Shown here piece by piece: positions 17,924 to 28,200 of a stretch of DNA of 64,000 nucleotides (position 1 is its first letter; each line of letters starts with the position of its first letter). The notes under the pieces are model-generated. The model had not been told where the DNA came from and searched no databases. It saw only the letters and a list, made by a program, of their open reading frames with translations. The stretch is from Mucilaginibacter endophyticus (GTDB taxonomy: Bacteria; Bacteroidota; Bacteroidia; Sphingobacteriales; Sphingobacteriaceae). Position numbers and translations under genes: made by a program. Where the stretch lies: positions 760,355 through 824,354 of the forward strand of contig NZ_QPCG01000003.1 in the NCBI RefSeq assembly GCF_003351025.1, read 5' to 3'.

Positions 17924-19507
17924 TTATAATCCGCCCTCCGGTCCGTCATGTAAATAACTAAACCAATCAAATAAAGCCGTACCGCCAGGTTGTTTAGTAT
18001 TGTACGAAAACAGCCCCGGCCTTACCGCTTTCCAATAGTTATAATTTGATAGCGTGCACGCCTCGCCTAACTGGGTAAATATTTTACCGTCCAAACTATA
18101 TTGCATTACCGTGGTATGATCAAGATTGATAACCAGGCGAAGAAAAACTGTCTTCTGCCCAATGGTAATTCCCTGTTGGAACTTACCATTATTATCTGCG
18201 TAAACATTTAAACCGGTATCTGTTTTAATCAAACCTATTTCATGAATGTAATTGCCCAGCAAGCACAAACCGGCTTTTTGCCCCGGCGTCAACTGGTCGG
18301 CATTTAATGTCGTGGTTATCATTCCGTTTCGGCCCATAAGCTTTTGGGTTATGGTGTTCCTGGCGTATTTATTATTAGTGGCCTGCATAGCCGTAAGTGC
18401 TAAGTATCCTTTATGAGCTTTCAGCGACCACTTATCATTTACCGGATTATGGTTCCATTGCCATTGCAGGCCCAGCGTTGTTTTATTAAACTGATCAGAA
18501 GTCTGTAAACCAGTTTTGACAGGAAACTTGTTAACCTTCGGTTTAGGATACGTACTTACCGGTTCCCCGATACCATTGCCGTCGTTATCAATACCTATAA
18601 ACGGCCAGTCGTTTTGCCATTTTACGGGTTCAAGGTGGCAAACGCGGCCGATAGCGCCTGCATCCTGAAAATGGATAAACCATGCCTCACCATTATCCAG
18701 TTCAACTATTCCACCTTGGTGCGGGCCATTGATATTGGTTTTCCCCTGCTCTAAAACAATCTTCCGTTCGTAAGGACCATAAATGCTTTTACTGCGTAAT
18801 GCAGTTTCATAGCCGGTACCTACCCCTCCCTCAGGAATAATGATATAGTAATACCCGTTTCGCTTATAAATCTTGGTTCCCTCGGCAACCGGGCCCTCAT
18901 AAACGGTTTTACCCGAATCAAGCAGGTGTTTTCCGTCGGCACTCATTTTATGTATAATGATAGGGCCCGCCCCTAAACGGCTATGCCCCAGGTAAGCCTG
19001 CCCGTCGGTATCCCAAAACGGACATGGATCTTCCCAGCCGCCTGTTCGTTTTACTTCTGTGAGCGGGCTCCATTTGCCTGCCGGATTGGTAGTGGAGCTC
19101 ATATAAAGGCCTTCATCAGGTGTACAGAAATAAACATAAAACTTACCGTTATGATAACGGAGCGATGGCGCCCAACTACCTGCGCCATATTTTTCCATAG
19201 TGTTGTACTTTGGGTCAAGATCTAACCTGTTATACACTTGCCCTATAATTCTCCAGTTCACCAGATCAGTTGACTGCAGTACAGGCATCCCCATAAAATG
19301 AAAATCGGAACAAATCATATAGAAACTACCTCCAACCCTAATTACATCTGGGTCGGAGTAGTCGGCGTTAATAATGGGATTTTTATAGGTTCCGTTGAAC
19401 TGATCGCCCCAGGCACCGGGATGCCTTTGTTGTGCATGAAGTTGATTATTAGCGCTGGTCAGCATCAAAAATAAAACAGCTATTCCTGTTAGCAGGTTTC
19501 TTATCAT
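17924..19507 (-). CDS. Glycoside hydrolase family 43 (beta-xylosidase / arabinofuranosidase-like)
   Basis: Exported glycosidase of about 527 aa. A signal peptide (IRNLLTGIAVLFLMLTSANN) precedes a five-bladed propeller with the catalytic-base region ADYSDPDVIRVGGSFYM and a general-acid Glu in PVAEGTKIYKRNGYYYI. A C-terminal concanavalin-like domain, typical of GH43 beta-xylosidases, runs from about SDQFNKTTLGLQWQWNH to the end. A TTG at 19528 would give seven more residues. The ATG at 19507 is preferred because it starts directly at the signal peptide and avoids overlapping the regulator gene (stop 19521). It is the last gene of the run GH2 - AraC - GH43. The substrate (xylan, arabinan or other) cannot be fixed from sequence alone. 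Confidence 0.88.
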   Translation of the reverse strand: MIRNLLTGIAVLFLMLTSANNQLHAQQRHPGAWGDQFNGTYKNPIINADYSDPDVIRVGGSFYMICSDFHFMGMPVLQSTDLVNWRIIGQVYNRLDLDPKYNTMEKYGAGSWAPSLRYHNGKFYVYFCTPDEGLYMSSTTNPAGKWSPLTEVKRTGGWEDPCPFWDTDGQAYLGHSRLGAGPIIIHKMSADGKHLLDSGKTVYEGPVAEGTKIYKRNGYYYIIIPEGGVGTGYETALRSKSIYGPYERKIVLEQGKTNINGPHQGGIVELDNGEAWFIHFQDAGAIGRVCHLEPVKWQNDWPFIGIDNDGNGIGEPVSTYPKPKVNKFPVKTGLQTSDQFNKTTLGLQWQWNHNPVNDKWSLKAHKGYLALTAMQATNNKYARNTITQKLMGRNGMITTTLNADQLTPGQKAGLCLLGNYIHEIGLIKTDTGLNVYADNNGKFQQGITIGQKTVFLRLVINLDHTTVMQYSLDGKIFTQLGEACTLSNYNYWKAVRPGLFSYNTKQPGGTALFDWFSYLHDGPEGGL

Positions 19508-19520
19508 ATGGTTTATACTG

Positions 19521-20417
19521 TTAGGCAATATCGTTATGTTTACGAAACTTCTGCCTGTATTTTGATGGTGATAGGCCGTTTATCTGGGTAAATAACCTCG
19601 AAAAATAATATTGATCGTCAAAGCCCAGGTCGGCGCAAATGCTTTTGATATTACGATTGTCAAAACTCAGGTACCCGGCCGCCTTCTGGATCTTAAGCTT
19701 ATTAAAATATTTTATGGGCGACATGCCCGTCTCCTTTTTAAACCGCGCCGAATAATAGGCTGGCGGCAAACCCTGCTGGGCAGCCAGTTCTTTTACCTCA
19801 TATTTTTGACCGATGTTGTTTCTCATGAAGACGATGGATTTGCTGATGGCATCCGCATCGCGCTCAATTTGTTCCTTTTCTTCATGATAAACCAGCGAAG
19901 TAATGAAATGCAATAAGTAAAAATTCATTTTCTCTATCTCCCGCTGATCATATCCTTGTTCGGAAATGCGGCAGATCTCATCAAAAACTTTGATGCGATT
20001 TTCATCATAAGGTACCCAATGAACCCTCTGTCGCCCGTTTAAAAGTGAGCGGTTATAAAGTCCGGCCGCCAGTTCCCCTTTAAAATTTACCCAATATATA
20101 CTCCAGGGATCGGCAGCCGAACTTTCATACCGGTATGGCGTTTTGGGAGGAATGATTATAAAATCATTCGACCGCAATTCATATTCTTTGTCTTTAAGGT
20201 TAATTGTTCCGGTGCCCTCCGTGCAATAGATCAATGTATAATCATTACTGCCCGATCTTCGCCCAGGGGAGTTATTAACCGCCCGGGGGAAATACCCGGC
20301 GGCGGTTAATAACATATTCCTGTTCATGGGGTTGTCGGCAACCTGTTGTTTGATATGCGCAGGCAACACCACCAGTGTGTGGCCCTTTACCTTCTTTCCT
20401 TTCGCTGCAATTTCCAT
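19521..20417 (-). CDS. AraC-family transcriptional regulator with cupin sensor domain
   Basis: A 298-aa regulator. The N-terminal AraC-binding cupin (about 50-150) includes YTLIYCTEGTGTINLKDKEY and NDFIIIPPKTPYRYE. Two helix-turn-helix motifs at the C-terminus (about 195-295) contain LPPAYYSARFKKETGMSPIK and DLGFDDQYYFSRLFTQINGL. It lies between a GH2 gene (27 bp upstream) and a GH43 gene (14 bp downstream) on the same strand. It therefore probably controls this small glycan-degradation operon in response to a released mono- or disaccharide. The inducer is unknown. Confidence 0.9.
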   Translation of the reverse strand: MEIAAKGKKVKGHTLVVLPAHIKQQVADNPMNRNMLLTAAGYFPRAVNNSPGRRSGSNDYTLIYCTEGTGTINLKDKEYELRSNDFIIIPPKTPYRYESSAADPWSIYWVNFKGELAAGLYNRSLLNGRQRVHWVPYDENRIKVFDEICRISEQGYDQREIEKMNFYLLHFITSLVYHEEKEQIERDADAISKSIVFMRNNIGQKYEVKELAAQQGLPPAYYSARFKKETGMSPIKYFNKLKIQKAAGYLSFDNRNIKSICADLGFDDQYYFSRLFTQINGLSPSKYRQKFRKHNDIA

Positions 20418-20444
20418 TCTTCAACAGGTTAAACAGCATTCCGT

Positions 20445-23390
20445 TTATTTGGTATTGTTATAAGGTTCGGCTATCAGCTTTATACCATCGTTACCCAAAG
20501 CGGCAGCATCAAATTCAATTTTAACTGTTTTGGTTTCGCCTTTCAACAACGTGAAATAATTATCGCTCATAATAGCCGGCAAAATTTGTTCGCCGTTAGA
20601 TGCCCTTATTGCCTGCACCCTGATGCCGAAAGCTACAGCCTTTGATGATGCAGGATTAGTTACCTGGGCCGTGATGTAATATTTACCATCAGCTTTAACA
20701 GTTTTATAACCGGTTTTCAAATCAACCTTTGGCAAGGTATTCAGCGCGGTGTAATCCTTACGTTTGTTACCTCTCCAGTAAAAATTATCGGACACCGGTT
20801 TGCCCGTATTATCGCTAAGTTTTAACTTGATAAAGTGCACATCCGAAAGACCTTCGCTTGCTACATCGCCCTGGTAAACTTCAAAATTGTAAAGCGAATA
20901 GCCCCAGTACGTAGCACGTTCAACGCCCTGCATTTTTACATAACGCGCGGTCACTTCCGGAAACATGATCTTTTGCTCGCCCTGCCTGCCATCATCAGTG
21001 CTATAAACATCGTGCCAGTGGCTGGCATCGGTTGATACCTGGATTTTGAAAGCTTTTGCATAGGCATCTTCCCAGCTCAGGCCAACACCATTTACCACCT
21101 CTTCCTTACCCAGATCGATATAAACCCACTCACCATCGCTGTAACGGCTTGCCCAGCGCGTACCAGGATTACCGTCGTTTATTGCAGTTGCATCGCCATT
21201 GGTTGATGATGAGCTCACCACTTTTTTGTTTTTAGCAAGATCGGCCTTATACTGGTTAAATTTCAGATCAAAAGCAACACCCGAACTATTGGCAGGAGCA
21301 TCAATTATTTTTGACTGGCTGTACTGTTTTACCAGCGTGCCATCCAGATTGTAAACATCGGCACTGGCGGTTAAGCCATCAACATCCTTACGGGTGGTGT
21401 TGATTACTTTGATGGCATTGGTTACAGGGTTCCATTGGATATGCACCGGCTCACAAGCCTTTTTTACACCCCAGTACGCGCCGGTAAGATCATAGTAATA
21501 ATCATAAGTTTGCCATACCATTGATGGGTATGCCGACTGGCTCATCCAAGTCATGATACCCGATGCGTCTTCGCCCATGGCATCCTGCCAGCCTTCATAC
21601 ATGGCTTTATTACTTTCCAGGCTTACAAACTGGGCTTTTCGGCAAAAATCCTCAATACCTTTTGATGCGCCATAACCATTGGTGATGCTGGCTTCGTAGG
21701 TATCAGGCCCGGCGTTAAATGCCCGCGGACCAAAAAAGTGCTGGTCCCACATCTCATTACGCGGCCACCAGTTTTCTTTCGGCATAAACTTTTTGAAGCT
21801 TTCAAAATTCACAAACACGGCTGTGCCCAGTTCGGTACGTAAACCCCAGCCTTTGTTGCCCCCTAAACCGGTTGGGTAAGCCGTAAAATAATAACGCGGG
21901 TCTTTGGCATCCCACGGACCACTGCCGGTAAGGTTTTCGGCATGCGAATTGGGTTGATACCAGCGGTCGCCGCCATCAAAAGTTGAAAGATCTTCTTTAA
22001 GCCATGCGCTTAATGGTTGCTCCGGCCAGCCCTCGTTATCGGCACACCAAACGGCAATTGAGGGGTGGTTCCTGAAACGCTTAATTTTTTCAATCGCGTT
22101 AGCATTAAATGTAGTAATATCAGCAGGGAGATTAGGATTGGCATTGAGCCAGAAATCGTCCCAAACCATGATGCCATATTTATCACAGGCTTCATAAAAC
22201 TCTTCATCAGTTGTCGAACCAATCCAATTACGGATCATATTAAAGTTCATCTCCTTGTGTAGCTTCACCTTATAGTCATACTCTGCACCACGGCAACGCA
22301 ACAGGTATTCGCTCATGCCCCAGTCGCCTCCCTTTATAAATACCTTGGTGCCATTGATAGCCAAATGCAGCACATGGCCTATGGTATCATAGCTATACCG
22401 CTTAATACCAAATTTGATATTCTGTACATCCGATACTTCATCGCCTATACTAACACTCAACTTGCAGTTATACAGATTAGGTTCACCATAGCCATTTGGC
22501 CACCAAAGTTTAGGGCTGTTGATCATCAGCTGTTCAAAATCGCGTTTGTTTAGCTTAACATCAGTAGTGCCATTGGCATCAACATAAACCTTTTTCTGGA
22601 ACTCAATATTACCGGGTGTTATCACGCCTTTGATGATAGCCGCCTGTGAGCTTGAAGCATTATTTTTAACCTCAAGAGCAATTGACAGGTCGGCGCGGGC
22701 ATTTGTGGGCAGGTTAGCACGGATCCATGGATCTTTAATAGTTACATCGCCCGTATTGCTCAGGTAAACATTATCAGTAATACCCGAGTTAAGACCCGGT
22801 ACATACGGCATCCAGTCCCAGCCGGCGCTTGATACATAATTGGGGCTGCCCACGTTGGCCAATGGTTGTTTTGGTATATAAACCAAAGCGGTAAGCACAT
22901 TTTTACCTTTACGATTTATTAACGCGCTGATATCAAAATGGCCACGCTGCATAAAACCATCAAGCGTACCCAACAGCGTCCCGTTAAGGTAGATATCGGC
23001 TTTACGGTTAACGCCCCTGAAATTGAGCCAGGTTGTTTTTTTAGTATAATTTGCCGGTATGCTAAACTCGGTACGGTACCAAAAACTGCGATCATATTTT
23101 GCTTTATCAACCTTATAAATATTATCGCCAAAGTTTGGGTCTTTCTCTAAACCGGCAGCAACATATGAGGCAAACGTGGTACCGGGCACAATGGCGGTAA
23201 CCCAGCTTTCGGCATTATAACCGGCATCTTTAATTTTCGATGCATCGGTTACGTCGGCCTGGGGCTTTACCTTCCATTGCTGACCAGCTGAACTATTGAG
23301 CGATACCTCATTGCTTTGCGCCCCGGCGGCCGAATAAAAACATGTAAGAATGACAATTAAAAGTCGTGATAGTGTGATGCGTTTAATCAT
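20445..23390 (-). CDS. GH2 glycosidase (exo-glucosaminidase / beta-mannosidase-like) with nested discoidin domain
   Basis: Exported 981-aa enzyme with signal peptide ILTCFYSAAGAQ. It has the GH2 sugar-binding jelly roll (about 70-205, FRGVNRKADIYLNGTLLG), an Ig-like domain and a TIM barrel. Candidate acid/base is Glu453 in VWCADNEGWPEQ; candidate nucleophile is Glu520 in GLRTELGTAVF. The TELG and WGVKKACEPVHIQW regions resemble exo-beta-D-glucosaminidases and endo-beta-mannosidases rather than beta-galactosidases. An F5/8 type C (CBM32-like) domain, about residues 720-841 with GNPGTRWASRYSDGEWVYID, interrupts the C-terminal Ig-like region, which resumes with GLSDVHFIKLKLSDNTGKPV. It is first in the run GH2 - AraC - GH43. 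The precise substrate is uncertain. Confidence 0.85.
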   Translation of the reverse strand: MIKRITLSRLLIVILTCFYSAAGAQSNEVSLNSSAGQQWKVKPQADVTDASKIKDAGYNAESWVTAIVPGTTFASYVAAGLEKDPNFGDNIYKVDKAKYDRSFWYRTEFSIPANYTKKTTWLNFRGVNRKADIYLNGTLLGTLDGFMQRGHFDISALINRKGKNVLTALVYIPKQPLANVGSPNYVSSAGWDWMPYVPGLNSGITDNVYLSNTGDVTIKDPWIRANLPTNARADLSIALEVKNNASSSQAAIIKGVITPGNIEFQKKVYVDANGTTDVKLNKRDFEQLMINSPKLWWPNGYGEPNLYNCKLSVSIGDEVSDVQNIKFGIKRYSYDTIGHVLHLAINGTKVFIKGGDWGMSEYLLRCRGAEYDYKVKLHKEMNFNMIRNWIGSTTDEEFYEACDKYGIMVWDDFWLNANPNLPADITTFNANAIEKIKRFRNHPSIAVWCADNEGWPEQPLSAWLKEDLSTFDGGDRWYQPNSHAENLTGSGPWDAKDPRYYFTAYPTGLGGNKGWGLRTELGTAVFVNFESFKKFMPKENWWPRNEMWDQHFFGPRAFNAGPDTYEASITNGYGASKGIEDFCRKAQFVSLESNKAMYEGWQDAMGEDASGIMTWMSQSAYPSMVWQTYDYYYDLTGAYWGVKKACEPVHIQWNPVTNAIKVINTTRKDVDGLTASADVYNLDGTLVKQYSQSKIIDAPANSSGVAFDLKFNQYKADLAKNKKVVSSSSTNGDATAINDGNPGTRWASRYSDGEWVYIDLGKEEVVNGVGLSWEDAYAKAFKIQVSTDASHWHDVYSTDDGRQGEQKIMFPEVTARYVKMQGVERATYWGYSLYNFEVYQGDVASEGLSDVHFIKLKLSDNTGKPVSDNFYWRGNKRKDYTALNTLPKVDLKTGYKTVKADGKYYITAQVTNPASSKAVAFGIRVQAIRASNGEQILPAIMSDNYFTLLKGETKTVKIEFDAAALGNDGIKLIAEPYNNTK

Positions 23391-23602
23391 TAAGTTTTTA
23401 ATTAATTTAGGTTGAACTCCGTGCCTAAAGCCAGTATGGTTAAATCTATAGCAGGCACCTCCATTAAAGGCCTTTGGTTACAAGCATGTTTTAAGCAATA
23501 ATTTAGTTAGTTATCGCCTATATGTACATTGAATTGGGCCTTACCCTACATGAAAAGAAAATAATTTCAGTCGCGATGAATAATCTTTCTAATTACATAC
23601 GA
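23391..23602. other. Non-coding stretch upstream of the GH2 gene
   Basis: Left part of the 399-bp gap between the GH2 start and the SusD2 stop. It should contain the GH2 promoter, but I found no convincing -33/-7 pair and no conserved small ORF. The rest of the gap holds the repeat at 23603-23740 and the hairpin at 23751-23782. Confidence 0.4.
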
Positions 23603-23740
23603 TGTCAATTCGAACGAGCCGCGCTGGGAAACGCAGGGCGCGAGGAGAAATCTTCTACACCCATAATTGAAAGTCAGCTTTTAGAAAATTTCTCCTCACC
23701 TCCTACGCTTAATCCATCCCTTGGTTCGTTCGAAATGACA
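23603..23740. repeat. Palindromic intergenic repeat (138 bp, TTCGAACGA ends)
   Basis: The ends are inverted repeats TGTCAATTCGAACGA (23603-23617) and TCGTTCGAAATGACA (23726-23740), with one mismatch in 15. Inside, GAGGAGAAATCTTCTAC and a later AAATTTCTCCTCACCTCCTA are also roughly complementary, so the element can fold into a long hairpin. This resembles a dispersed, non-coding repeat type common between Bacteroidota genes. No transposase is present. Confidence 0.7.
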
Positions 23741-23750
23741 AACGTATAAT

Positions 23751-23782
23751 TTGGTGTGATGAGGCTTACCACATCACACCAA
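23751..23782 (-). terminator. Hairpin after the second SusD gene
   Basis: An 11-bp perfect stem (23751-23761 with 23772-23782, TTGGTGTGATG / CATCACACCAA) and 10-nt loop start 7 bp past the SusD stop codon. There is no strong T-run after it, so it may act as an mRNA 3'-end stabiliser rather than a classical terminator. Confidence 0.5.
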
Positions 23783-23789
23783 GCTATAT

Positions 23790-25256
23790 TTAATACCCCG
23801 GATTTTGCGTTAACACGCCACCACTTAACTGGATTTCAGTTAACGGGATAGGCACATGTTCGTTGATGCCTACCTTGAAACCAGGAAGCAAGGCAGCCGC
23901 ACGGCCGGTCCTTACCAATTCATAAAATCTGCGGTGTTCGCCCAGGGCAGTTTCAACACGCATTTCATGATAAATATTAGCTAGGGTTGCAGTTCCGTAA
24001 GCAGGCAAAATAGAGGTATCTGTATTCCCACCACTTTTTCTGGCCCTCGCCCTGATCTGGTTAACCAAGTCGGTAGCGTGAGCTGCATTGCCGTTTTGGA
24101 AAGCCGCTTCAGCAGTCCAGAGCATTACCTGCGCTAAGCCGTAAACACGATCATTGGTTGGGCCATCGCCGGCGCCACCGCCATTGTTGGTCGGGATCTC
24201 GTTGGTGGCCAGCCAGTATTTCCTGTTCCAGTAGCCTGTTTCGCTGGTTGATGTATTAGCTATGGTACCGTCGGGCATTTTCTCGTTATTAAATATCGCG
24301 GTAGCATTTAACCTTGGATCGCCGCTTTCAAACTCCTTTACAAGCGATTCGGACGGAACGGTAAAGCCATATCCCCAGGTGTTTCTTGGAGCATCAAACA
24401 AATTCAACAGGTTACCAACTCCCTTACCCGGAATGTTTTCATTGTTTACTTCAAATATCGATTCCGGGCCAAATTCGCCGGCCAGGGTCCAGATCTGGGT
24501 TACATCAGGAGCCAATGTGTACTGACCTGAAGTGATGATCTGATCGCCCAGTTGCTGCGCCTGTGACCATTTCTTTTCCCACATATATGTTTCCAGCAAC
24601 AATGCCTGGGCGGCGCCTTTGGTTGCCCTGCCACGGTCGCTTGCAGCCTGATCTGTTTTGTTTGGCAACGCTGCCATTGCTGCATTGGCATCGGTTTCAA
24701 TCTGCGCGAAGATTTGATCGGCTGTAGATTGCTTTACGTTAAAGTCACCATTTTCCAATGGTGTTGTAACCAAAGGCACCCTTCCGAATAATCTCACCAA
24801 CTGCAGGTAAAAATATCCGCGTAAAAACTGTGCTTCGCCAAGCACCTGGGTCTTCAATTTATCATCCATTGAAATAGCCGGTACTTTTTGTAAAACAAGG
24901 TTTGCAAGGTATATACCTTTAAAATTATCCCTCCAGGCGTTGTAAACATAACCGTTATCGGCCTTTGCAGTAAAGATCTTGAGTTGTTGAATCAAGCCCT
25001 GATCCGATGCGCCACCGCCGCCTTTATTGGCATCATCTGACATAATATCGCCAAATGATGAAGGAGAATAGCCTCCGTAAGCCTGGTCTTTTAACATCCT
25101 GTAAGCATCAGTAACTGCTCTTACAGCATCATCACTGGTTTGATAAAAACTTGAGGTTGACTGGTGCGCGGTTGGGGTTTCGTTCAAAAATTTCTTACAT
25201 CCTGTAAAGCCGGCTACTAACAGCATTGCCCCAAGGACCATATATTTAGATTTCAT
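23790..25256 (-). CDS. SusD/RagB-type outer-membrane nutrient-binding lipoprotein
   Basis: Surface glycan-binding partner of the SusC encoded just upstream. The ATG at 25256 gives a signal peptide MKSKYMVLGAMLLVAGFTGC with lipobox FTGC and a 488-aa protein; an ATG 24 nt upstream also exists but lengthens the signal without benefit. SusD features are SFYQTSDDAVRAVTDAYRML, EAQFLRGYFYLQLVRLFGRV, the RATKGAAQALLLETYMWEKK helix, and the C-terminal HEMRVETALGEHRRFYELVR block. It lies 27 bp after the susC stop and is the last gene before a hairpin. Length is usual for the family. Confidence 0.93.
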   Translation of the reverse strand: MKSKYMVLGAMLLVAGFTGCKKFLNETPTAHQSTSSFYQTSDDAVRAVTDAYRMLKDQAYGGYSPSSFGDIMSDDANKGGGGASDQGLIQQLKIFTAKADNGYVYNAWRDNFKGIYLANLVLQKVPAISMDDKLKTQVLGEAQFLRGYFYLQLVRLFGRVPLVTTPLENGDFNVKQSTADQIFAQIETDANAAMAALPNKTDQAASDRGRATKGAAQALLLETYMWEKKWSQAQQLGDQIITSGQYTLAPDVTQIWTLAGEFGPESIFEVNNENIPGKGVGNLLNLFDAPRNTWGYGFTVPSESLVKEFESGDPRLNATAIFNNEKMPDGTIANTSTSETGYWNRKYWLATNEIPTNNGGGAGDGPTNDRVYGLAQVMLWTAEAAFQNGNAAHATDLVNQIRARARKSGGNTDTSILPAYGTATLANIYHEMRVETALGEHRRFYELVRTGRAAALLPGFKVGINEHVPIPLTEIQLSGGVLTQNPGY

Positions 25257-25283
25257 GATAATAACTTTTAAATTGTACATCGG

Positions 25284-28200
25284 TTAAAAAGATAGATTAG
25301 CACCCAGCGAAAGCGTTCTGCTTTGCGGATAGTTACCATTATCAATGCCCATATCCAGGTTACCGCCGGCACCGCTGTATTGCTGACCTATCTCCGGATC
25401 ATATCCCGTATACTTGGTGAAAGTCAGCAGGTTTTGAGCAGAGAAGTAAAACCGTAATGATTTGATCTTTGACCGTTCTAAAAACTTTTGCGGAAGTGTG
25501 TAACCGAAAGTGAGGTTTTGCAAGCGCAGGTACGAACCGCTTTGCAGGTAGAAACTTGAAACACGCGAGTTATTATTTGGATCGCTTGCGGTTAAGCGTG
25601 GCAGCGTGTTGCTGGTTCCGGGGCCGGTCCACCTGCCCAATGCTTCCTTCTCCATGTTGTAGTTGGAAATAAAGAAACCATCTGTATAATATTTATAGGC
25701 GGCAAGCAGCTTATTTCCATACACGCCAGAGAAAGACAGATTTAAGTCAAAGCCTTTATAGCTTGCACCAAAGTTAAAGCCATAAGTCAGTTTAGGAATT
25801 GGAGACCCCAGGAAGGTTTGATCATTCTGATCAACTACGCCATCGCCATTAAGATCTTTAAACCTGATATCGCCGGGAGCTGTGCCGGTTTCCTGCTTAG
25901 CGTGGTTAGCCACATCTGCAGGGGTTTGGAAAATACCATCAGCCACGTAACCATAAAACGAAGCAATAGGATGCCCAACTTCTGTTAACTCTGTTTGGCC
26001 GGGTTTGATGTTACCACTGTAGATCTTTTCGCCGGTTTGTTCAAGGCTTAATACATTATTTTTTACTGTTGCAAAATGCAACCCTGCATTAAAATGCAGA
26101 TCTTTTGTTATTTCGGTATTGTAATCTGCCGAAAACTCAAAACCTGAGTTTTTCATTGAACCGGCATTCTCGCGCGGGCTTTGGGTAAAACCGGATACCG
26201 ACGGGATATTCAGCACCAGCAACATATCCTCGGCAGTTTTTTCATAATAATCAAAAGAGCCGGTGATCTTGCCGTTGAATAACTGGTAATCAAAACCTGC
26301 GTTCCACTGTTTGGTTTGCTCCCAACGGATATCAGGGTTTGGCAAGCCGTTAGGGCCGGCAGTTGGTTGCGCTGTTGCAGGCAAACCAATGGCGTAATAA
26401 CCGGTATTGATATTGGCAGCGTAATCATAATAACCTAATACCGATTGATTGCCCAGCTTACCCCAGCTTCCGCGAAGCTTTAAATAGCTAAGCGCGTTAT
26501 TTTTAGGAAAGAAAGACTCATTAGTAAGGTTCCAGCCCAAAGCCACCGACGGAAAGTTGCCAAACTGGTTATTAGCACCAAATTTAGATGAACCGTCACG
26601 ACGTAATGTAGCCGTTAAATAATACTTATTCTGAAAATTGTAGTTGATACGCCCGATATATGATAACAGATCCCATTGTTGCTGGCTGCCGCCGGTTACC
26701 GGGTTGCTGATACCCGCATCCAGGTATTGCAGAAATGGATCATTACCCGGCTGCCCCTGGTTTTGTCCGTACACATTGTTATAAGTAAACCTTTCTTCTG
26801 ATACGCCTGCCAGTACATCAAAATGGTGATCTTTACCCAAAGTAAAGTCATAGGTAGCAGTATTATCCCAGGTCCAGTGGTTGGTCTGGTCTTTTTGCTG
26901 ATACAGCGAAGGATTGGGATTTCTGAAGTTAGGGGCTACATCATAAGTTGGGGTAAACTGTTTGTTATCAGTAAACTTAAGGTCGATACTGTATGATGAT
27001 TTGAGGGTTAAACCCTTTATTGGTTTGTATTGCAAATAGGTGTTACCTAACAATCCCCACTGGTTATACGCACGGTTGTTATATAAATAATAAACTTTAG
27101 CCAGCGGGTTTACAATATCCGAATACTTAGTGGCGCTATAACTTCCATCGGCGTTTTTAACAGGTATGGTAGGGTCTTCTGCAAAGGCATCGTTAATTAA
27201 GTTGCCATTATAGTCGGTTTGCACATTATGTGTCAATGATTTATTCAGGGCAAAGCTTTCGCCAAATTCCAGGTTTGATTTTGGCGTGAAAACCAGGTTG
27301 TTTGACAGGTTTAGCCGGTTATAATCCGAACCGAGAATAGTGCCTTGCTGTTTTAAATAACCACCGCTAACACGATAAGTAACATTTTGACTTCCGCCGC
27401 TTAATGCCACATTATAGTTTTGCATATAAGCAGTCCTGAACAAGGCCTTCTGCCAGTCGGTAGTTGGTGATGATGCGGTTAAATCGGTTGGCAATTGCAG
27501 GTTTTGGCCTGCGTTTTTATAAGCTTCATTATTAAGCATAGCATAATCAGAAGCGCTTAACATATCAAGCGTTTTACGCACCTGCGACATACCCTGGTAT
27601 GTATCAAAAGAAATAACAGAGTTATCTTTTTTACCTCTTTTAGTTTTGATCAATACTACACCGTTGGCACCGCGCGAACCATAAATAGCCTGCGCCGAAG
27701 CATCTTTCAGAATGTCGATAGACTCGATATTGCTTGGATCGATAATGTTGATATCATTTGAGGCCAGCGGAATACCATCAACTACATATAGCGGATCGGA
27801 ATTACTTAAAGAAGTTAACCCGCGGATACGCACTTGTGCCGTTGCACCAGGTGATCCTGAATTCTGGATAATTTGTACGCCTGATGTTTTACCCTCCAAA
27901 GCGCCCTGCAGGTTGGTTACAGGCTGATCTTTTAATTTACTTGCACCCACAGATGAAATCGCGCCGTTTACGTCGGCTCTTTTCTGGGTACCGTAACCCA
28001 CCACAACTACTTCATTTAATGCCGATTGTGCTTCTTTTAGGGTAACATTCAATTGTGTACGACCGGCTACAGCTATCTCCTGGGGAGCGTAACCGATAAA
28101 AGTGAACACCAGCGTTTCGTTTCCTGTAGGCAGCTTAACGGTGTAATTGCCCGATACATCGGTTACCGCGCCTGTATTTGTTCCTTTTATTTTAACGCTA

